A stretch of DNA of 64,000 nt from Planctomycetota bacterium. Its GTDB lineage: Bacteria; Planctomycetota; Planctomycetia; Isosphaerales; Isosphaeraceae. The DNA is taken from the NCBI GenBank assembly GCA_021791715.1, contig JAJYWB010000013.1:39465-103464 (forward strand), read 5' to 3'. Positions 9,541-18,877 of this stretch are shown one piece after another. A model generated the notes under the pieces. The model was not told the DNA's origin. It was given only the letters and a program-made list of their open reading frames with translations, and did not search any database. Position 1 is the first letter of the stretch. Each line of letters begins with the position of its first letter. Made by a program: the position numbers and the translations under genes.

Positions 9541-9940
9541 ATCTGGTGGGCTCGACTAAGTTTAACCCGCGCCGAAGGAGACCAAGAGTTACGGAATCGA
9601 ATCGCGTGCGGAACTCACGCCGTTATTGTCGATCGAGATCGCTCGCGAAACAAGCGAAATCTCGACGATATCGACCGCGAACCTTCATGAGTTAACCCGT
9701 TACGGCTTCGATTTTTAAGACCGAACACGAACGCCGACGGAGTCCGCGCGCGGAGCCGTCACCTTGATATGCGATGGATCGGCGTCGGCCGGCCCTGTGA
9801 AATCGGCGACTCGGGCGGATTTCGGTCGGCTCGTCGGGGCGAATTTCGAGTAACCTTAAATCGTTCAACGATTCGGCCGATCGTTTCGACGCGTCGATTC
9901 GATCGAATTAAGAATTGCTCGTCGATTTGTGTAAGGATCT
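9541..9940. other. Divergent intergenic region
   Basis: 400 bp between the minus-strand cytochrome operon and the plus-strand methyltransferase, so promoters for both must lie here. No ORF, repeat or RNA was supported. AAGGA at about 9933 is the ribosome site of the methyltransferase. Confidence 0.4.
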
Positions 9941-10552
9941 ATGATGATGGATAACGACCGTTTCGCTTCGATGTATGAGAAACAGGCTCCGTGGGATATC
10001 CCCGGCCCTCAGCCCGCGATCGTCGAGCTTGAAGAGGCCGGAGCGATCGGAGGGGACGTGCTCGACGTCGGCTGCGGGACCGGAGAGAACGCGCTTTATC
10101 TGGCTTCGCGCGGGCATACGGTTTGGGGGATCGATTTCGTTCCCACGGCGATCGAGCGCGCCCGCGCCAAGGCCAAGGAACGCGGGATCGACGTTCGTTT
10201 TCAGGTCGGCGACGCTCTCAAACTGAGCGAATTGGGGCGAACCTTCGACGCCGTGATTGATAGCGGTCTCTTTCACACGTTCAGCGACGAGGATCGTGCG
10301 AAATATGTCGAATCGTTATCGAGCGTGATTCGTCCCGGCGGAACGTATCATGTGCTCTGTTTTAGCGATCAAGAGCCAGCGGGCGAGGGGCCGAGGCGGG
10401 TTTCCGAGGCCGAGCTGCGTCGAGCGTTCGAAAGAGGTTGGAACGTTCAAGAGATCCGCGCGATCCGTTTCGCGACCGCGACATATCCGGGAGCTCCGAG
10501 CTTCAGCCCCGGCGGGCCGAAGGCGCTCTGTGCGACATTTGTACGGGTGTGA
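9941..10552 (+). CDS. Class I SAM-dependent methyltransferase
   Basis: 203 residues. The SAM-binding loop is VLDVGCGTGENALYLA (about residues 40-55), followed by the acidic end of beta-2 (GIDFVPTAIERA), motif II/III around FDAVIDSGLFHTF and the post-motif VIRPGGTYHVLCF. The opening FASMYEKQAPWDIPGPQPAI, the length, and the EGPRRVSEAELRRAFE segment resemble thiopurine/tellurite-resistance-like small-molecule methyltransferases. The substrate cannot be told. Three ATGs in tandem sit at 9941-9949, with AAGGA upstream. It stands alone. Confidence 0.85.
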   Translation: MMMDNDRFASMYEKQAPWDIPGPQPAIVELEEAGAIGGDVLDVGCGTGENALYLASRGHTVWGIDFVPTAIERARAKAKERGIDVRFQVGDALKLSELGRTFDAVIDSGLFHTFSDEDRAKYVESLSSVIRPGGTYHVLCFSDQEPAGEGPRRVSEAELRRAFERGWNVQEIRAIRFATATYPGAPSFSPGGPKALCATFVRV

Positions 10553-10653
10553 GGCGCGGTTTACGCTCGTAGCGATTGCGCCGAGGAGTTCTAATGGAAT
10601 ACGAGGTCGCTACGAGATAGAATTCCTGCCGGTCGAACGAGGAGGCTAAGTTG

Positions 10654-11358
10654 ATGAAAGCCGAGCGTGCGAATCGCGATCATCTTTTGAAACGGTCGAC
10701 AAAGCCTCGTTCGGGGAATCGCCTCTTCGCCGACGCTTCGATCGAAACCGTCGGCGATTTGCTGTTGCGACTCGGCGGAATTCCGGCGAATCGCGTGCGA
10801 ATGAATCCGCATCCGGGCGCGGCGACCGAGCGCGATCTGATCCGAGCGAACGCCGAGAAGGTATCGATCTGTGAGCTCGTCGACGGAACCCTCGTGGAGA
10901 AAGCGCCGGGGGTCTCGGAATCGCGAATCGCGGCTTTGTTGATTCATTACTTATTAGCGTACGTATTAGATAAGAATTTAGGCGTCGTATTGGGCGAGGG
11001 GGGAACGCTGAGGATCGCTCCCGGATTGGTACGCGCGCCCGATGTCTCATTTATTTCAAACGAACGACTCCCCAAAGACGGACTTGAAGGCGCCCCTTTT
11101 CCAACCGCGGCGCCCGATCTCGCGGTCGAGGTTTTGAGCAAAAGTAACACAAAACGCGAGATCACGCGGAAATTGAACGAGTATTTTCAAGCCGGCGTGA
11201 AAATCGCCTGGGTGATCGATCCCAAGAAAAAGAATGTTCTCGTCTATCATTCGAGCGATACGTTCACGACACTAGGGCGGGATCAAACGCTCGACGGCGA
11301 AGAAGTTTTACCGGGCTTTCGGCTCGATATCGCCAAGCTTTTCGTCGGCTCAAAGTGA
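10654..11358 (+). CDS. Uma2 family (DUF820) restriction-endonuclease-fold protein
   Basis: 234 residues from the ATG at 10654, which has GAGGAGG eight bases upstream. The family is a PD-(D/E)XK nuclease fold, greatly expanded in cyanobacteria and planctomycetes, with unknown biological role. Active-site elements are visible: CELVDGTLVEK near residue 74, then D in RAPDVSFIS (about 131) and E-x-x-x-K in DLAVEVLSKSN (about 160-164), then KLNEYFQAGVKIAWVIDP and the end FRLDIAKLF. The N-terminal stretch SIETVGDLLLRLGGIPANRV is a recurring planctomycete extension of this family. It is a solo gene; no partner suggests a defence role. Confidence 0.85.
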   Translation: MKAERANRDHLLKRSTKPRSGNRLFADASIETVGDLLLRLGGIPANRVRMNPHPGAATERDLIRANAEKVSICELVDGTLVEKAPGVSESRIAALLIHYLLAYVLDKNLGVVLGEGGTLRIAPGLVRAPDVSFISNERLPKDGLEGAPFPTAAPDLAVEVLSKSNTKREITRKLNEYFQAGVKIAWVIDPKKKNVLVYHSSDTFTTLGRDQTLDGEEVLPGFRLDIAKLFVGSK

Positions 11359-11640
11359 CCGGCGAACAAGAGGAGAATGATTTCGCAAGCATTTCGACTT
11401 TTAAACACAAAAACGACGATCTACTTATGTTTGCATGTATGACTAATTAATAATAATGCGCGCCGAGCCGCGAAGCGGGTCTCTTTTACGTTCACTTTTG
11501 CAACGGTGATTCGTCTTTCAATCTCTCGATTTCGATGATCCCTGGATTATGAGGAAGCTTCGTCTCGTCGCGGAGCCGGTTGCTTACATCTTCTCTTACC
11601 GATCGGCGTCGTCGTCGTTTCGCCGCGCCGTCGATTTTTT
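11359..11640. other. Convergent intergenic region
   Basis: 282 bp between the Uma2 gene and the convergent kinase gene. Contains an AT-rich run near 11430 and no supportable gene or clear terminator. Confidence 0.3.
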
Positions 11641-14600
11641 TCATCCCACCTGAATTTTGGCTCGCGACCGGAGCGCGTCGCGGAGCGTCTTGAAATCGGC
11701 TCGATCGCGGATCGATTCGTACGCGGGGGCGTCGAGCTCGGTCGGATCGTCGAGCCCTTTCTTAATCGCGCGTTGAAGCGATTGAATCGCGCGCCGCGCG
11801 TATGAATCGCGACGTTCGCCGCGGTTCGAAGCCGAAAGCTCGCTCCGATTCGCGGCGATCGCCGCCGATCCCGCGAAAAACCGCGCCGCGCGGCGGAGAA
11901 AATCGAATTCGTCGGGGGCGAGTTCGACGATCAGCTCGGCGGTCTCGGCGCAACGACGGTCGTCTTTCATCCGCAGCAGCGTTTCGGCGAGATAAACGTA
12001 ATCGGTCAAAAGCGCTCCGCGTTCGATCACCGACCGAGAACTCGCCGTTTGCGCCTGGATATGTAACGCGATCGCGCGATCGAAAAGGTCTCGCGCCTCG
12101 GCTAAATTGTGTCTGTCGAGTTCGAGCAGAGCCGAGCGGTCGATCGAGGTCGCGACCGCGCCTTGATATTCGGGGACCGAGACTTCGATTTTGAGGAGCG
12201 GGTCGAGCGTTTTGGTCCCGCGGCGGAAGATCTCGACCGCCTCGTCCTTGCGGCCGATCTCGGCCAAAAGCACGCCCAAATTCGAAATCGTCGACCCGAG
12301 GAAAAAGCGAAAATCGGGGCGATCGGGAAAACGATCGACGAGCTTTTCGCCGATATCGATCGCTTTCGAAAGCGCCTCGCGCGCCTCGGCGTCGCGATTC
12401 AACCGGCGCAGCGCCATCGCCCAGTTCGAAGTCGCTCCCGCGAGTTCGGATTGATAATCGGGGACCGCGGGAAACGACGACGCGAGCGAACGATAACCCT
12501 TAACGGCTTGTTCATACAAGGGAATCGCTTCTTCAAAACGCTTTTGAACGTCGAGAGCCGATCCGAGGTTCACGCGGGTGCGGGCGCGTTCGAATTGAAA
12601 GCCCGCGAGCGATCCCTGATCGGTTTCGAGTTTATCCTGAAGCGCGATCGCCTCGCGAAAGATCGACTCGGCGCGGGGAGGGTCGGATTTAATGATCAGA
12701 ATTCCCCAATTGCTAAGAAAGCGAGCTAGCTTGCGCAGGTCGTCCGAACCCCCTCGTTCGGCCTCGACGATCGCGCGACGCGCGGCGATCGCCTCGCGAT
12801 AAACAGCCTCTCCCTCGGGCGTTCTTCCCGGACGTTTGGCGAGCAAAGTTCCCAGTTGATACACGCAATCGTTGATCGATCGAACGACGTCGGAATCTTT
12901 CGGTCGCTTTTCAAGGTGTTTCTTAAAAATAGCGCGAGCCGCCGACAAATCTCGTTCGGCCTCGTCGAAACGGTTTTCTTTTTTGAGCACGACTCCCAGG
13001 TTCAAAAGCGTTCGCGCCGCGTCGAGATCGATCGAACGATCGACGCGCGATTTTTCAAAAGCGGTAAGAGCTTCTCGATACGCCGATTCGGCGCCGCGGT
13101 AATCGCCGAGCATTTCATCGATATCGCCGAGTCTCAGCCGCGCCAGGCCGACGTCGCGGCGGAGCGAGCGATCGGCCGAGCGATCGCGGAGGAACGTCAG
13201 GTAAAAATCGAGCGCCTTGGCGAGCATCGCGCGACGTTCGCGTTCCATCTGGGGAATTTCGGCGAGATCTTTTTCGGCGAATTTGGAAAGCATCTCGTCG
13301 ACCGCGGCCTTGGCGAGCCTGAAATTCGCCTCGGTCCGCGCCTGCTCGCGTCGGATCAGCACCGTACCAATTGAAAGCGCGATCACCGTTACGACGAGGA
13401 GCGCCGCGGTCGTCGTCACGAGCGTCTTGCGGCGTTTCGCCCACCGCGCCAGCCGCGCGACGATCGGCTCGCGGTACACCGACACGGGCTCGTCGGCGAG
13501 GAACCGCTCGACGTCGCGCGCCGGCCCGCGCGCCGACGGATAACGATCCGACGGATCGAGAGCCATCGCCTTGAGACAAATCGCCTCGAGCGCCCGATGC
13601 ACGCGACGATCGACGCTCCGCGGCGGCGGAAAATCCCCCCTCTTCACCTTATCCAATAAATCCAATACATTCTTACCTTTAACGGGCGCTTGACCGGTTA
13701 AAATATGATATAAGGTGGCTCCAAGACTGTAAATATCGCTCGCCGTTCCGGTGTTCTCCACTTCGCCTCGCGCCTGTTCTGGGCTCATATAACTGGGCGT
13801 GCCGACGGTCGATCCCGCCAACGTTTCGCTCCCGCCGCTCGTCAGTCTTGATTTGAGCGGGCCGAACGTCGAACCCTCCTCTTTCGCGTCGACTTGGTCG
13901 AGAGCCTTCGCGAGCCCCCAGTCGACGACGAGCGTCTCGCCGAAATCTCCCAGCATCACGTTCGCGGGTTTGATATCGCGATGGATCACCCCTCTCGAAT
14001 GCGCGAAAGCGATCGCGTCGCATACGTCGATAAATCGCGCGAGCAGACGACGCAATTCGATCTCGCGGCGCCCCGGATCGCGCTTTTCAAGATCTTGCGC
14101 GTGGAATTGATCGATCGCGTCTTTCAGGCTGTCGCCGCGGATGAACCTCATCGCGTAGTAAGGCCTGCCGTCGCGATATCTCCCCAGTCCGTAAACCGGG
14201 ACGATCCCGGGGTGTTCGAGCCCTCCCGTCACCTCGGCCTCGAGCACGAATCGATCGCGGCTTTCATCATGATCGGCGTAACGCTCCTGGATCTCTTTCA
14301 GCGCCACCTCGCGATGAAGCTCGAGATCGAACGCGACGAAAACCTCGCCGAGCCCCCCTTTCGCGTGCTTGCGGAGGATCTGAAATCGCGATTCGCCCCC
14401 CCCCGGCGCCTTCACCCCCGCGGATCGTCCGCTTCGCGCAATGATATCGGCGTTCTTTAAATCCGGGTTGGCGATTGTTTCTTCATGATTCGATATTTTA
14501 CGATCGCCGGGGGGTACGTAGGCGGTTTCGAGCGCGCTCGCCGAAGCCGAAGCTCGGTTCTTTCTCGGCGGGTCGGCGACGGTCGCGTCGGGGTCGATCG

Positions 14601-15342
14601 CGGGAGCGAAATTCGCGGCGTTGTTCTTTCTCGGCGGGTCTGCGACGGTCGCGTCGGGGTCGATCGCGGGAGCGAAATTCGCGGCGTTGTTCTTTCTCGG
14701 CGGGTCTGCGACGGTCGCGTCGGGGTCGATCGCGGGAGCGTCGGCGATCGTCGCCTCGATCGTGCGTGGAATCGAAGTCTCGACCGAACGTGAAGGAGGA
14801 GTGAACGAATCGACGGGAAAATCGACGAGAGGTCGGCCGCGATCGTCGCGCCGATCGTTTTTATGATCAACCGTATGACGATTTGTAACATCTCCCGATG
14901 AGAATCCCCACGTCGCATCGGGGTCGGGCTTGTCGATCGTCGCGTCCTCCGGCGTCGCCGGTTCGCCTCCCGCTTGTTTCGCGGGTTCGCGTCCGACGAA
15001 AGCGTTCCTCGCCGCGGCGATCACGCTCGCGACCGCTCGGTCGAGCGTCGCCGATCCGACCGAGTCGAAAACCGAACTCAAATCGTCGCGGCTCGCCAGG
15101 CTCGCCAAACATTCCGCCTCGTCGCCGTTATATTCATCAAGAAATACGTTGAATTCTTGATGGATCGTCGCCGCCTCCGATCGCGAGAGCTGAAATTCGG
15201 CGACGAGGAATTCGTCGATCGATCGAGCGGGCTTGCGATCGGCCTTGCCGAACGCGCGAGCGATCGCGTCGGTCGAAGCGAGCCCCATCCTCATGGCGAC
15301 GAAGGAGGCGATCAGCATCGCCGCGTCGGTCAATCGATTCAT
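11641..15342 (-). CDS. Membrane Ser/Thr protein kinase with TPR C-terminus
   Basis: 1233 residues. Residues 1-115 form a planctomycete kinase N-terminal region; 130-310 is a disordered linker that includes a 22-residue repeat (AIDPDATVADPPRKN, 204-262). The kinase domain is about 320-620: glycine loop KHAKGGLGEVF, catalytic Lys in VALKE (349), HRDIKPANV (D456), a DWG (474) in place of DFG, and GTPSYMSPEQARGE. A single transmembrane helix (about 641-663) follows, and the remaining ~570 residues are TPR-like helical repeats, probably periplasmic. This layout is typical of the large PknB-type kinases of Planctomycetota, thought to sense or assemble partners through the TPRs. Targets are unknown. 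It has no operon partner. Confidence 0.92.
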   Translation of the reverse strand: MNRLTDAAMLIASFVAMRMGLASTDAIARAFGKADRKPARSIDEFLVAEFQLSRSEAATIHQEFNVFLDEYNGDEAECLASLASRDDLSSVFDSVGSATLDRAVASVIAAARNAFVGREPAKQAGGEPATPEDATIDKPDPDATWGFSSGDVTNRHTVDHKNDRRDDRGRPLVDFPVDSFTPPSRSVETSIPRTIEATIADAPAIDPDATVADPPRKNNAANFAPAIDPDATVADPPRKNNAANFAPAIDPDATVADPPRKNRASASASALETAYVPPGDRKISNHEETIANPDLKNADIIARSGRSAGVKAPGGGESRFQILRKHAKGGLGEVFVAFDLELHREVALKEIQERYADHDESRDRFVLEAEVTGGLEHPGIVPVYGLGRYRDGRPYYAMRFIRGDSLKDAIDQFHAQDLEKRDPGRREIELRRLLARFIDVCDAIAFAHSRGVIHRDIKPANVMLGDFGETLVVDWGLAKALDQVDAKEEGSTFGPLKSRLTSGGSETLAGSTVGTPSYMSPEQARGEVENTGTASDIYSLGATLYHILTGQAPVKGKNVLDLLDKVKRGDFPPPRSVDRRVHRALEAICLKAMALDPSDRYPSARGPARDVERFLADEPVSVYREPIVARLARWAKRRKTLVTTTAALLVVTVIALSIGTVLIRREQARTEANFRLAKAAVDEMLSKFAEKDLAEIPQMERERRAMLAKALDFYLTFLRDRSADRSLRRDVGLARLRLGDIDEMLGDYRGAESAYREALTAFEKSRVDRSIDLDAARTLLNLGVVLKKENRFDEAERDLSAARAIFKKHLEKRPKDSDVVRSINDCVYQLGTLLAKRPGRTPEGEAVYREAIAARRAIVEAERGGSDDLRKLARFLSNWGILIIKSDPPRAESIFREAIALQDKLETDQGSLAGFQFERARTRVNLGSALDVQKRFEEAIPLYEQAVKGYRSLASSFPAVPDYQSELAGATSNWAMALRRLNRDAEAREALSKAIDIGEKLVDRFPDRPDFRFFLGSTISNLGVLLAEIGRKDEAVEIFRRGTKTLDPLLKIEVSVPEYQGAVATSIDRSALLELDRHNLAEARDLFDRAIALHIQAQTASSRSVIERGALLTDYVYLAETLLRMKDDRRCAETAELIVELAPDEFDFLRRAARFFAGSAAIAANRSELSASNRGERRDSYARRAIQSLQRAIKKGLDDPTELDAPAYESIRDRADFKTLRDALRSRAKIQVG
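14557..14733. repeat. 66-bp in-frame tandem repeat in kinase linker
   Basis: About 2.7 copies of a 66-bp unit encode AIDPDATVADPPRKNNAANF plus AP. The first two copies are nearly identical at DNA level, so the expansion is recent. Each unit carries a DATVADPP motif, similar to flanking DATIDKP and EATIADAP, so it may be a phosphorylatable Thr motif. Confidence 0.85.
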
Positions 15343-15416
15343 CGTTCGTTCCCCGACGTCGACGAATCAGAATTCCAAATTGATGAGTAATACCGAACAA
15401 CGGCGCATATGATTGT

Positions 15417-16295
15417 TCATGACGCTCGACCCGCGACCGATCCACGTCTATGAGCCGAACTTGAACCGAACCGGCCGAGGCGAGCGACCGCGAGACACGC
15501 GAACGCGATCGCCGCGAGAACGATCGACGACGGAGCGGGAACGGTCTGAGCCTGAGGTTTGATCGCGTAACTCACGCCGTCGAGCCCGAAGACGTCCTCC
15601 GAGCCGTTCGTCGAACCGATTTCTGTGAATATAATATTATGAATACTCGCCCCCGGATCGACGAAGCCGAAATATTCGGCGCCCCCTTTCGACGAACCCT
15701 TGATCGCGATCGATTCGTTCGCGCCGTCGTTGAACGAGACCGAAAGCGGATTGCCGACGTCTCCGTAACCCGTCAGATAAACGCCGAACGCCGAGATCCC
15801 GCTCTGAAAGTGAAAATCGATCGAAGCCGACCACGATTCGTTTTTGGCGGGAAGTTGCGGCACGAATTCGAGATACTTCCCCCCCGAAGTCACGCTGTAG
15901 CCCGTCGCAGCGGTGTAGGGAGAATGCGCCGCGTCGGTAATTCCATAAATATACGTGTGTTTAACGCCGTTTTGATCGGTCCAGACGAGCCCCGGCGAAG
16001 TTCCTGAAAGCGAAACCGAAACGCCCGGGACGATCGACGCGGCGGCCGTTCCAGAAGGCGAGCCGAGCGACATATTCGCGAACGAAGCCGACGTGAGGGG
16101 GGCGAGTTTGGTCGCCGCGACCGCGAATCTCGATTCGGCGCTCTGAGAGTTCGGAATCGCCTGACCGGGCGCCGCGCCGGGGTCGATCCCGGTGAAGGTC
16201 GTGTATTCGCCCCGCGCGCCGACCCCCGCGAACGACAACGCCCAAGCCGCCGTGATCGTCGCCAAAATTCGAGCACTCGTTGATCGTATCGCCAC
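15417..16295 (-). CDS. PEP-CTERM sorted exported protein
   Basis: 292 residues from a GTG start at 16295. It has an N-terminal signal peptide (LATITAAWALSFAGVGARG) and a C-terminal PEP-CTERM-like sorting tail: VPAPSSIVLAAIAFACLAVA followed by a basic cluster (RLGRFGSSSAHRR). The mature part is beta-rich, with DFHFQSGISAFGVYLTGYGD and EDVFGLDGVSYA, typical of carbohydrate-matrix associated surface proteins in this sorting class. Tail is VPAPSS rather than the classic VPEPSS, which is common in planctomycetes. It should be processed by an exosortase, not seen in this window. Function is otherwise unknown. Confidence 0.82.
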   Translation of the reverse strand: MAIRSTSARILATITAAWALSFAGVGARGEYTTFTGIDPGAAPGQAIPNSQSAESRFAVAATKLAPLTSASFANMSLGSPSGTAAASIVPGVSVSLSGTSPGLVWTDQNGVKHTYIYGITDAAHSPYTAATGYSVTSGGKYLEFVPQLPAKNESWSASIDFHFQSGISAFGVYLTGYGDVGNPLSVSFNDGANESIAIKGSSKGGAEYFGFVDPGASIHNIIFTEIGSTNGSEDVFGLDGVSYAIKPQAQTVPAPSSIVLAAIAFACLAVARLGRFGSSSAHRRGSVAGRAS

Positions 16296-16665
16296 GTGAT
16301 CCGCGTCCTATTCTTCCGATCGATCGGTAACAGAACTACACGATACGAAACCCATTACGATTTCGCACGCGATTCCGGGACGGATTTCCTTGTTCCATGC
16401 CATCGATTCGATATGGACAGTTTATTTTAGCCGAGAATCGACCCGGTTCAACACCCGATCGAGCCGATCGACGCCTATTTTGGGAGAACGCCTGAAACCG
16501 CGGGTGATGTTTCGTTTCGTCAACACGCGATCCGTAAGGACTAAAATGATCCGCGAGAGTCGTGGCGACGAATCTCCCGCCGAGCTTAGATCGATTGACT
16601 CCGAATCGACCGCGGTTTCAGGCCTGCTTCGGCGGATTCATGCCGGCTTCGATCGACGTCTCGAA
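16296..16665. other. Intergenic region
   Basis: 370 bp between two minus-strand genes. Both the promoter of the PEP-CTERM gene and the end of the 61-residue gene lie here. Frames on the plus strand have no sign of being real. Confidence 0.3.
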
Positions 16666-16851
16666 TCAGCGTTTGGGGGTGACGCCTTCGACCGACGTGC
16701 TGCGATCGGGGGGCTTCGAACTCGAAACCGCGACCAGCACGCCGAGCGCGCCGAGCCATAAAAGATAAACACCCAGCCACACCAAAAACGGCGCGGCGCT
16801 CTTTTTCGCGGCGGGTTCGCTTCGGTCCATAACGCGCTTCCAACTTATCAT
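16666..16851 (-). CDS. Small single-pass membrane protein
   Basis: 61 residues: a basic N-terminus (MISWKRVMDRSEPAAKKSA), one transmembrane helix (FLVWLGVYLLWLGALGVLVA) and a short polar tail with SSSKPPDRST. It starts 31 bp after the end of the Minf_1886-type gene on the same strand, so the two are probably one transcript. The amphipathic charge pattern (positive inside) makes it credible despite its size. No family recognised. Confidence 0.6.
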   Translation of the reverse strand: MISWKRVMDRSEPAAKKSAAPFLVWLGVYLLWLGALGVLVAVSSSKPPDRSTSVEGVTPKR

Positions 16852-16882
16852 GTGATGATCGTGAAAACGATCGCGTGTTATT

Positions 16883-17320
16883 TTATGAATACTTGATCTG
16901 GTTGAGATCGGCGATCTGAAGGCGTTCGAGTTCGGCGTGGAGATCGAAGACGTCGTCGAAATCGGATCGCGCGTCGGCTTCGTTTTTTTCGAGTTCGCCC
17001 GCGTCGATCAGGTTGTAAACGATGTCGCCGATGTGGGAGGTCGTTTGCAAGCCCCAGCGATCGAGCATCATCCGCGCCATGAAGCCGTACTTTTCGACCG
17101 CGAGTTCTTTAACCAGATCGCAGACGTCGCGTCCCGTGACGTGCTTTCGGATCGGGTCGACGGGCTTTTGGGCGGATTTATCGCCGCGCGGTTTCAGCCG
17201 TGCGCGCCTCCGCCGCGATCGCGCCGACGCGATCGCTTCCAACACGAATTCATACGCGTCGATCGGATACCGCGCGTCGCGCGAGACGACCGAAGCCAAC
17301 CGATCGCGATCTTCGAACAT
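16883..17320 (-). CDS. Minf_1886 family protein (Planctomycetota/Verrucomicrobiota-restricted)
   Basis: 145 residues from the ATG at 17320; the preceding TTG at 17323 is less likely. Conserved blocks are YPIDAYEFVLEAIASA near the start, HVTGRDVCDLVKELAVEKYG, MLDRWGLQTTSHIGDIVYNL and the end DARSDFDDVFDLH. These match the pattern of the small lineage-restricted Minf_1886 family, for which no function is known. An insertion of Arg/Lys-rich sequence (about residues 35-55) separates the first block from the second. It precedes the 61-residue membrane protein in a likely two-gene unit. Confidence 0.8.
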   Translation of the reverse strand: MFEDRDRLASVVSRDARYPIDAYEFVLEAIASARSRRRRARLKPRGDKSAQKPVDPIRKHVTGRDVCDLVKELAVEKYGFMARMMLDRWGLQTTSHIGDIVYNLIDAGELEKNEADARSDFDDVFDLHAELERLQIADLNQIKYS

Positions 17321-17586
17321 CAACGGACGCGACCCCTCGGAACGAACCGAACCCCCGCTCTCGCCGTTCGCACGGACCCCTCCGCGCCCTCGGATTCGGA
17401 ATCATAGCCGAAGTCGATCGCCGCGGCGAGGCCGAATGCGCGTGATTCGGCGCGCGATCCGATCAAGTAAATAATTGTTTGTAAATCTTTAAATATTAAT
17501 GTGTGGAAATATAGGCGAACGAGCCGGGCCGGCCGATCGCGGCGCGTTCGATCGACGATCGGTTCGGTCAGCCGGCGTATCGGCGT

Positions 17587-18072
17587 TTATCGTGGGGTCG
17601 TCGCTTTCTTTTTGATCTCACGCGACGCGTAATACCAAACGCTTTCGTCGGGGCCTCTTGTTATGAACATAAGTGGTTTATTGATCGGCATGATGAATTC
17701 TCCGTCGCCGTGGACGAGGAGCGAGAAGAAGCCGAGCGTTTTTTCGGCGCCGAGTTTATCGAAGCTCGGGGGATAACAGCGGAGGTATTCATAAAAATCA
17801 ACCCACGTGAATTGACGTTTGGCGTGCCTGCGGATGACTTCGCCGGTATATCCTCCGCAGCAGAGGATCGTCGGGTTTAGGAACGGTGGTACGCGTTCGT
17901 AAAATTTATTATGAAGGTGGAGGAGGTATTGATCGACTTCGCGCAGGCTTTGGAGCGAGTAATCGAGTTTCGATCGGTCGAGTTTGGCGTGATCGTGGAG
18001 GTCGCCGTCGGCTCTTAGCGACCCCTCGAAGATCTCGGCGTAGGCCATCATTTTATCGTTGACGTCGAGCAT
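17587..18072 (-). CDS. Hypothetical protein with GGYTGEVIRR motif
   Basis: From the ATG at 18072 this gives 161 residues. The conserved-looking part is YSLQSLREVDQYLLHLHNKF, then LCCGGYTGEVIRRHAKRQFTW, then a C-terminal block with SLLVHGDGEFIMPINKP. The GG-Y-x-GEVIRR pattern recurs in several small alpha/beta families of unknown function, some of them immunity-like; I cannot assign one. The frame is open upstream to 18321, but that part is basic, low in complexity, and runs into the inverted-repeat end of the adjacent repeat element, so it is probably not coding. A GTG or later start is possible. Confidence 0.55.
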   Translation of the reverse strand: MLDVNDKMMAYAEIFEGSLRADGDLHDHAKLDRSKLDYSLQSLREVDQYLLHLHNKFYERVPPFLNPTILCCGGYTGEVIRRHAKRQFTWVDFYEYLRCYPPSFDKLGAEKTLGFFSLLVHGDGEFIMPINKPLMFITRGPDESVWYYASREIKKKATTPR

Positions 18073-18274
18073 CGTGGGGATCCAGGACTTTTCTGGTGGA
18101 TTTTCAGATCGACCGTCGTCGGTCTCGGCGGGTGATCGATCGGCGTTCTTCAGGATAATGCGTCTCCCTCCTTTTCGCCGGCGGTTTGGTTCGAAATCTG
18201 CATTGAAATCTTTGAAATTCGCTCCGAAATCGGGTCGAGCGGCTTTAATTGAACGATCATGAACGAAAGAGAAT

Positions 18275-18708
18275 TTAGAGGCTATCCGAAATGTAATCGG
18301 CAATTTCGGTGGGATTTGCAATGGAACCGGTTATTGGGAGGGCGAACCGCCAGGTGAGCCGTCTTGATATGTTTTATACTCGATGCGATAAAACCCGCTT
18401 TTTCATAGGGATTTTCCAAAGCGGATCACCTGGAGGTTCGCCCTCCCAATTTCGGGTTCGCTCTTCCAATTTCGGGTTCGCCCTCCCAATTTCGGGTTCG
18501 CTCTTCCAATTTCGGGTTCGCCCTTCCAATTTCGGGTTCGCCCTCCCAATTTCGTGTTCGCCCTTCCAATTTCGTGTTCGCCCTTCCGATTTCGGGTTCG
18601 CCCTTCCGATTTCGGGTTCGCCCTTCCAATTTCGTGTTCTCCCTCCCGATTTCGTGTTCTCCCTCAAATCTCGCCGAATACGCGGTATTCTTTCCGGATA
18701 GCCTCTAA
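18275..18708. mobile_element. Repeat element bounded by ~17-bp inverted repeats (copy A)
   Basis: Left end TTAGAGGCTATCCGAAA (18275-18291) is the reverse complement, with one inserted base, of the right end at 18691-18708 (TTTCCGGATAGCCTCTAA). Inside, a 29-bp near-perfect inverted repeat (18333-18361 and 18422-18450, two mismatches) flanks a 60-bp loop, and a 20-bp minisatellite fills the right half. The same inner arms and the same 35-bp right end recur at 62.4-62.9 kb, so this is a dispersed family. It has no transposase gene; a non-autonomous element moved in trans is the inference. Confidence 0.65.
18441..18660. repeat. 20-bp minisatellite, 11 units
   Basis: Eleven consecutive units of exactly 20 bp with consensus CCCTCCCAATTTCGGGTTCG. 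Variants are confined to a few positions (CTCTT, CCCTT, AAT/GAT, GGG/GTG). It is open in several frames only because 20 bp cycles the frame; no codon-usage signal suggests protein. Confidence 0.95.
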
Positions 18709-18877
18709 CATCATACAAATTCTTTAAAAATAATCATACTAAAACATTATCATTATTAGTAAGACTTCGAAATAACGATCGGTTTCGTGATCTTGCCGGG
18801 GTTTGATCGCGGCTATAGATTGGGTTCAGGGTTGCGGGCGATTCTGATGATGGATACGGGATAAAACGACCTTCTCG

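Noticed and set aside
18374..18718. Minus-strand frame giving a Gly/Arg/Asn-rich repeat protein
   Set aside because: It is the 20-bp minisatellite read through; all three frames give similar repeats and there is no start signal.
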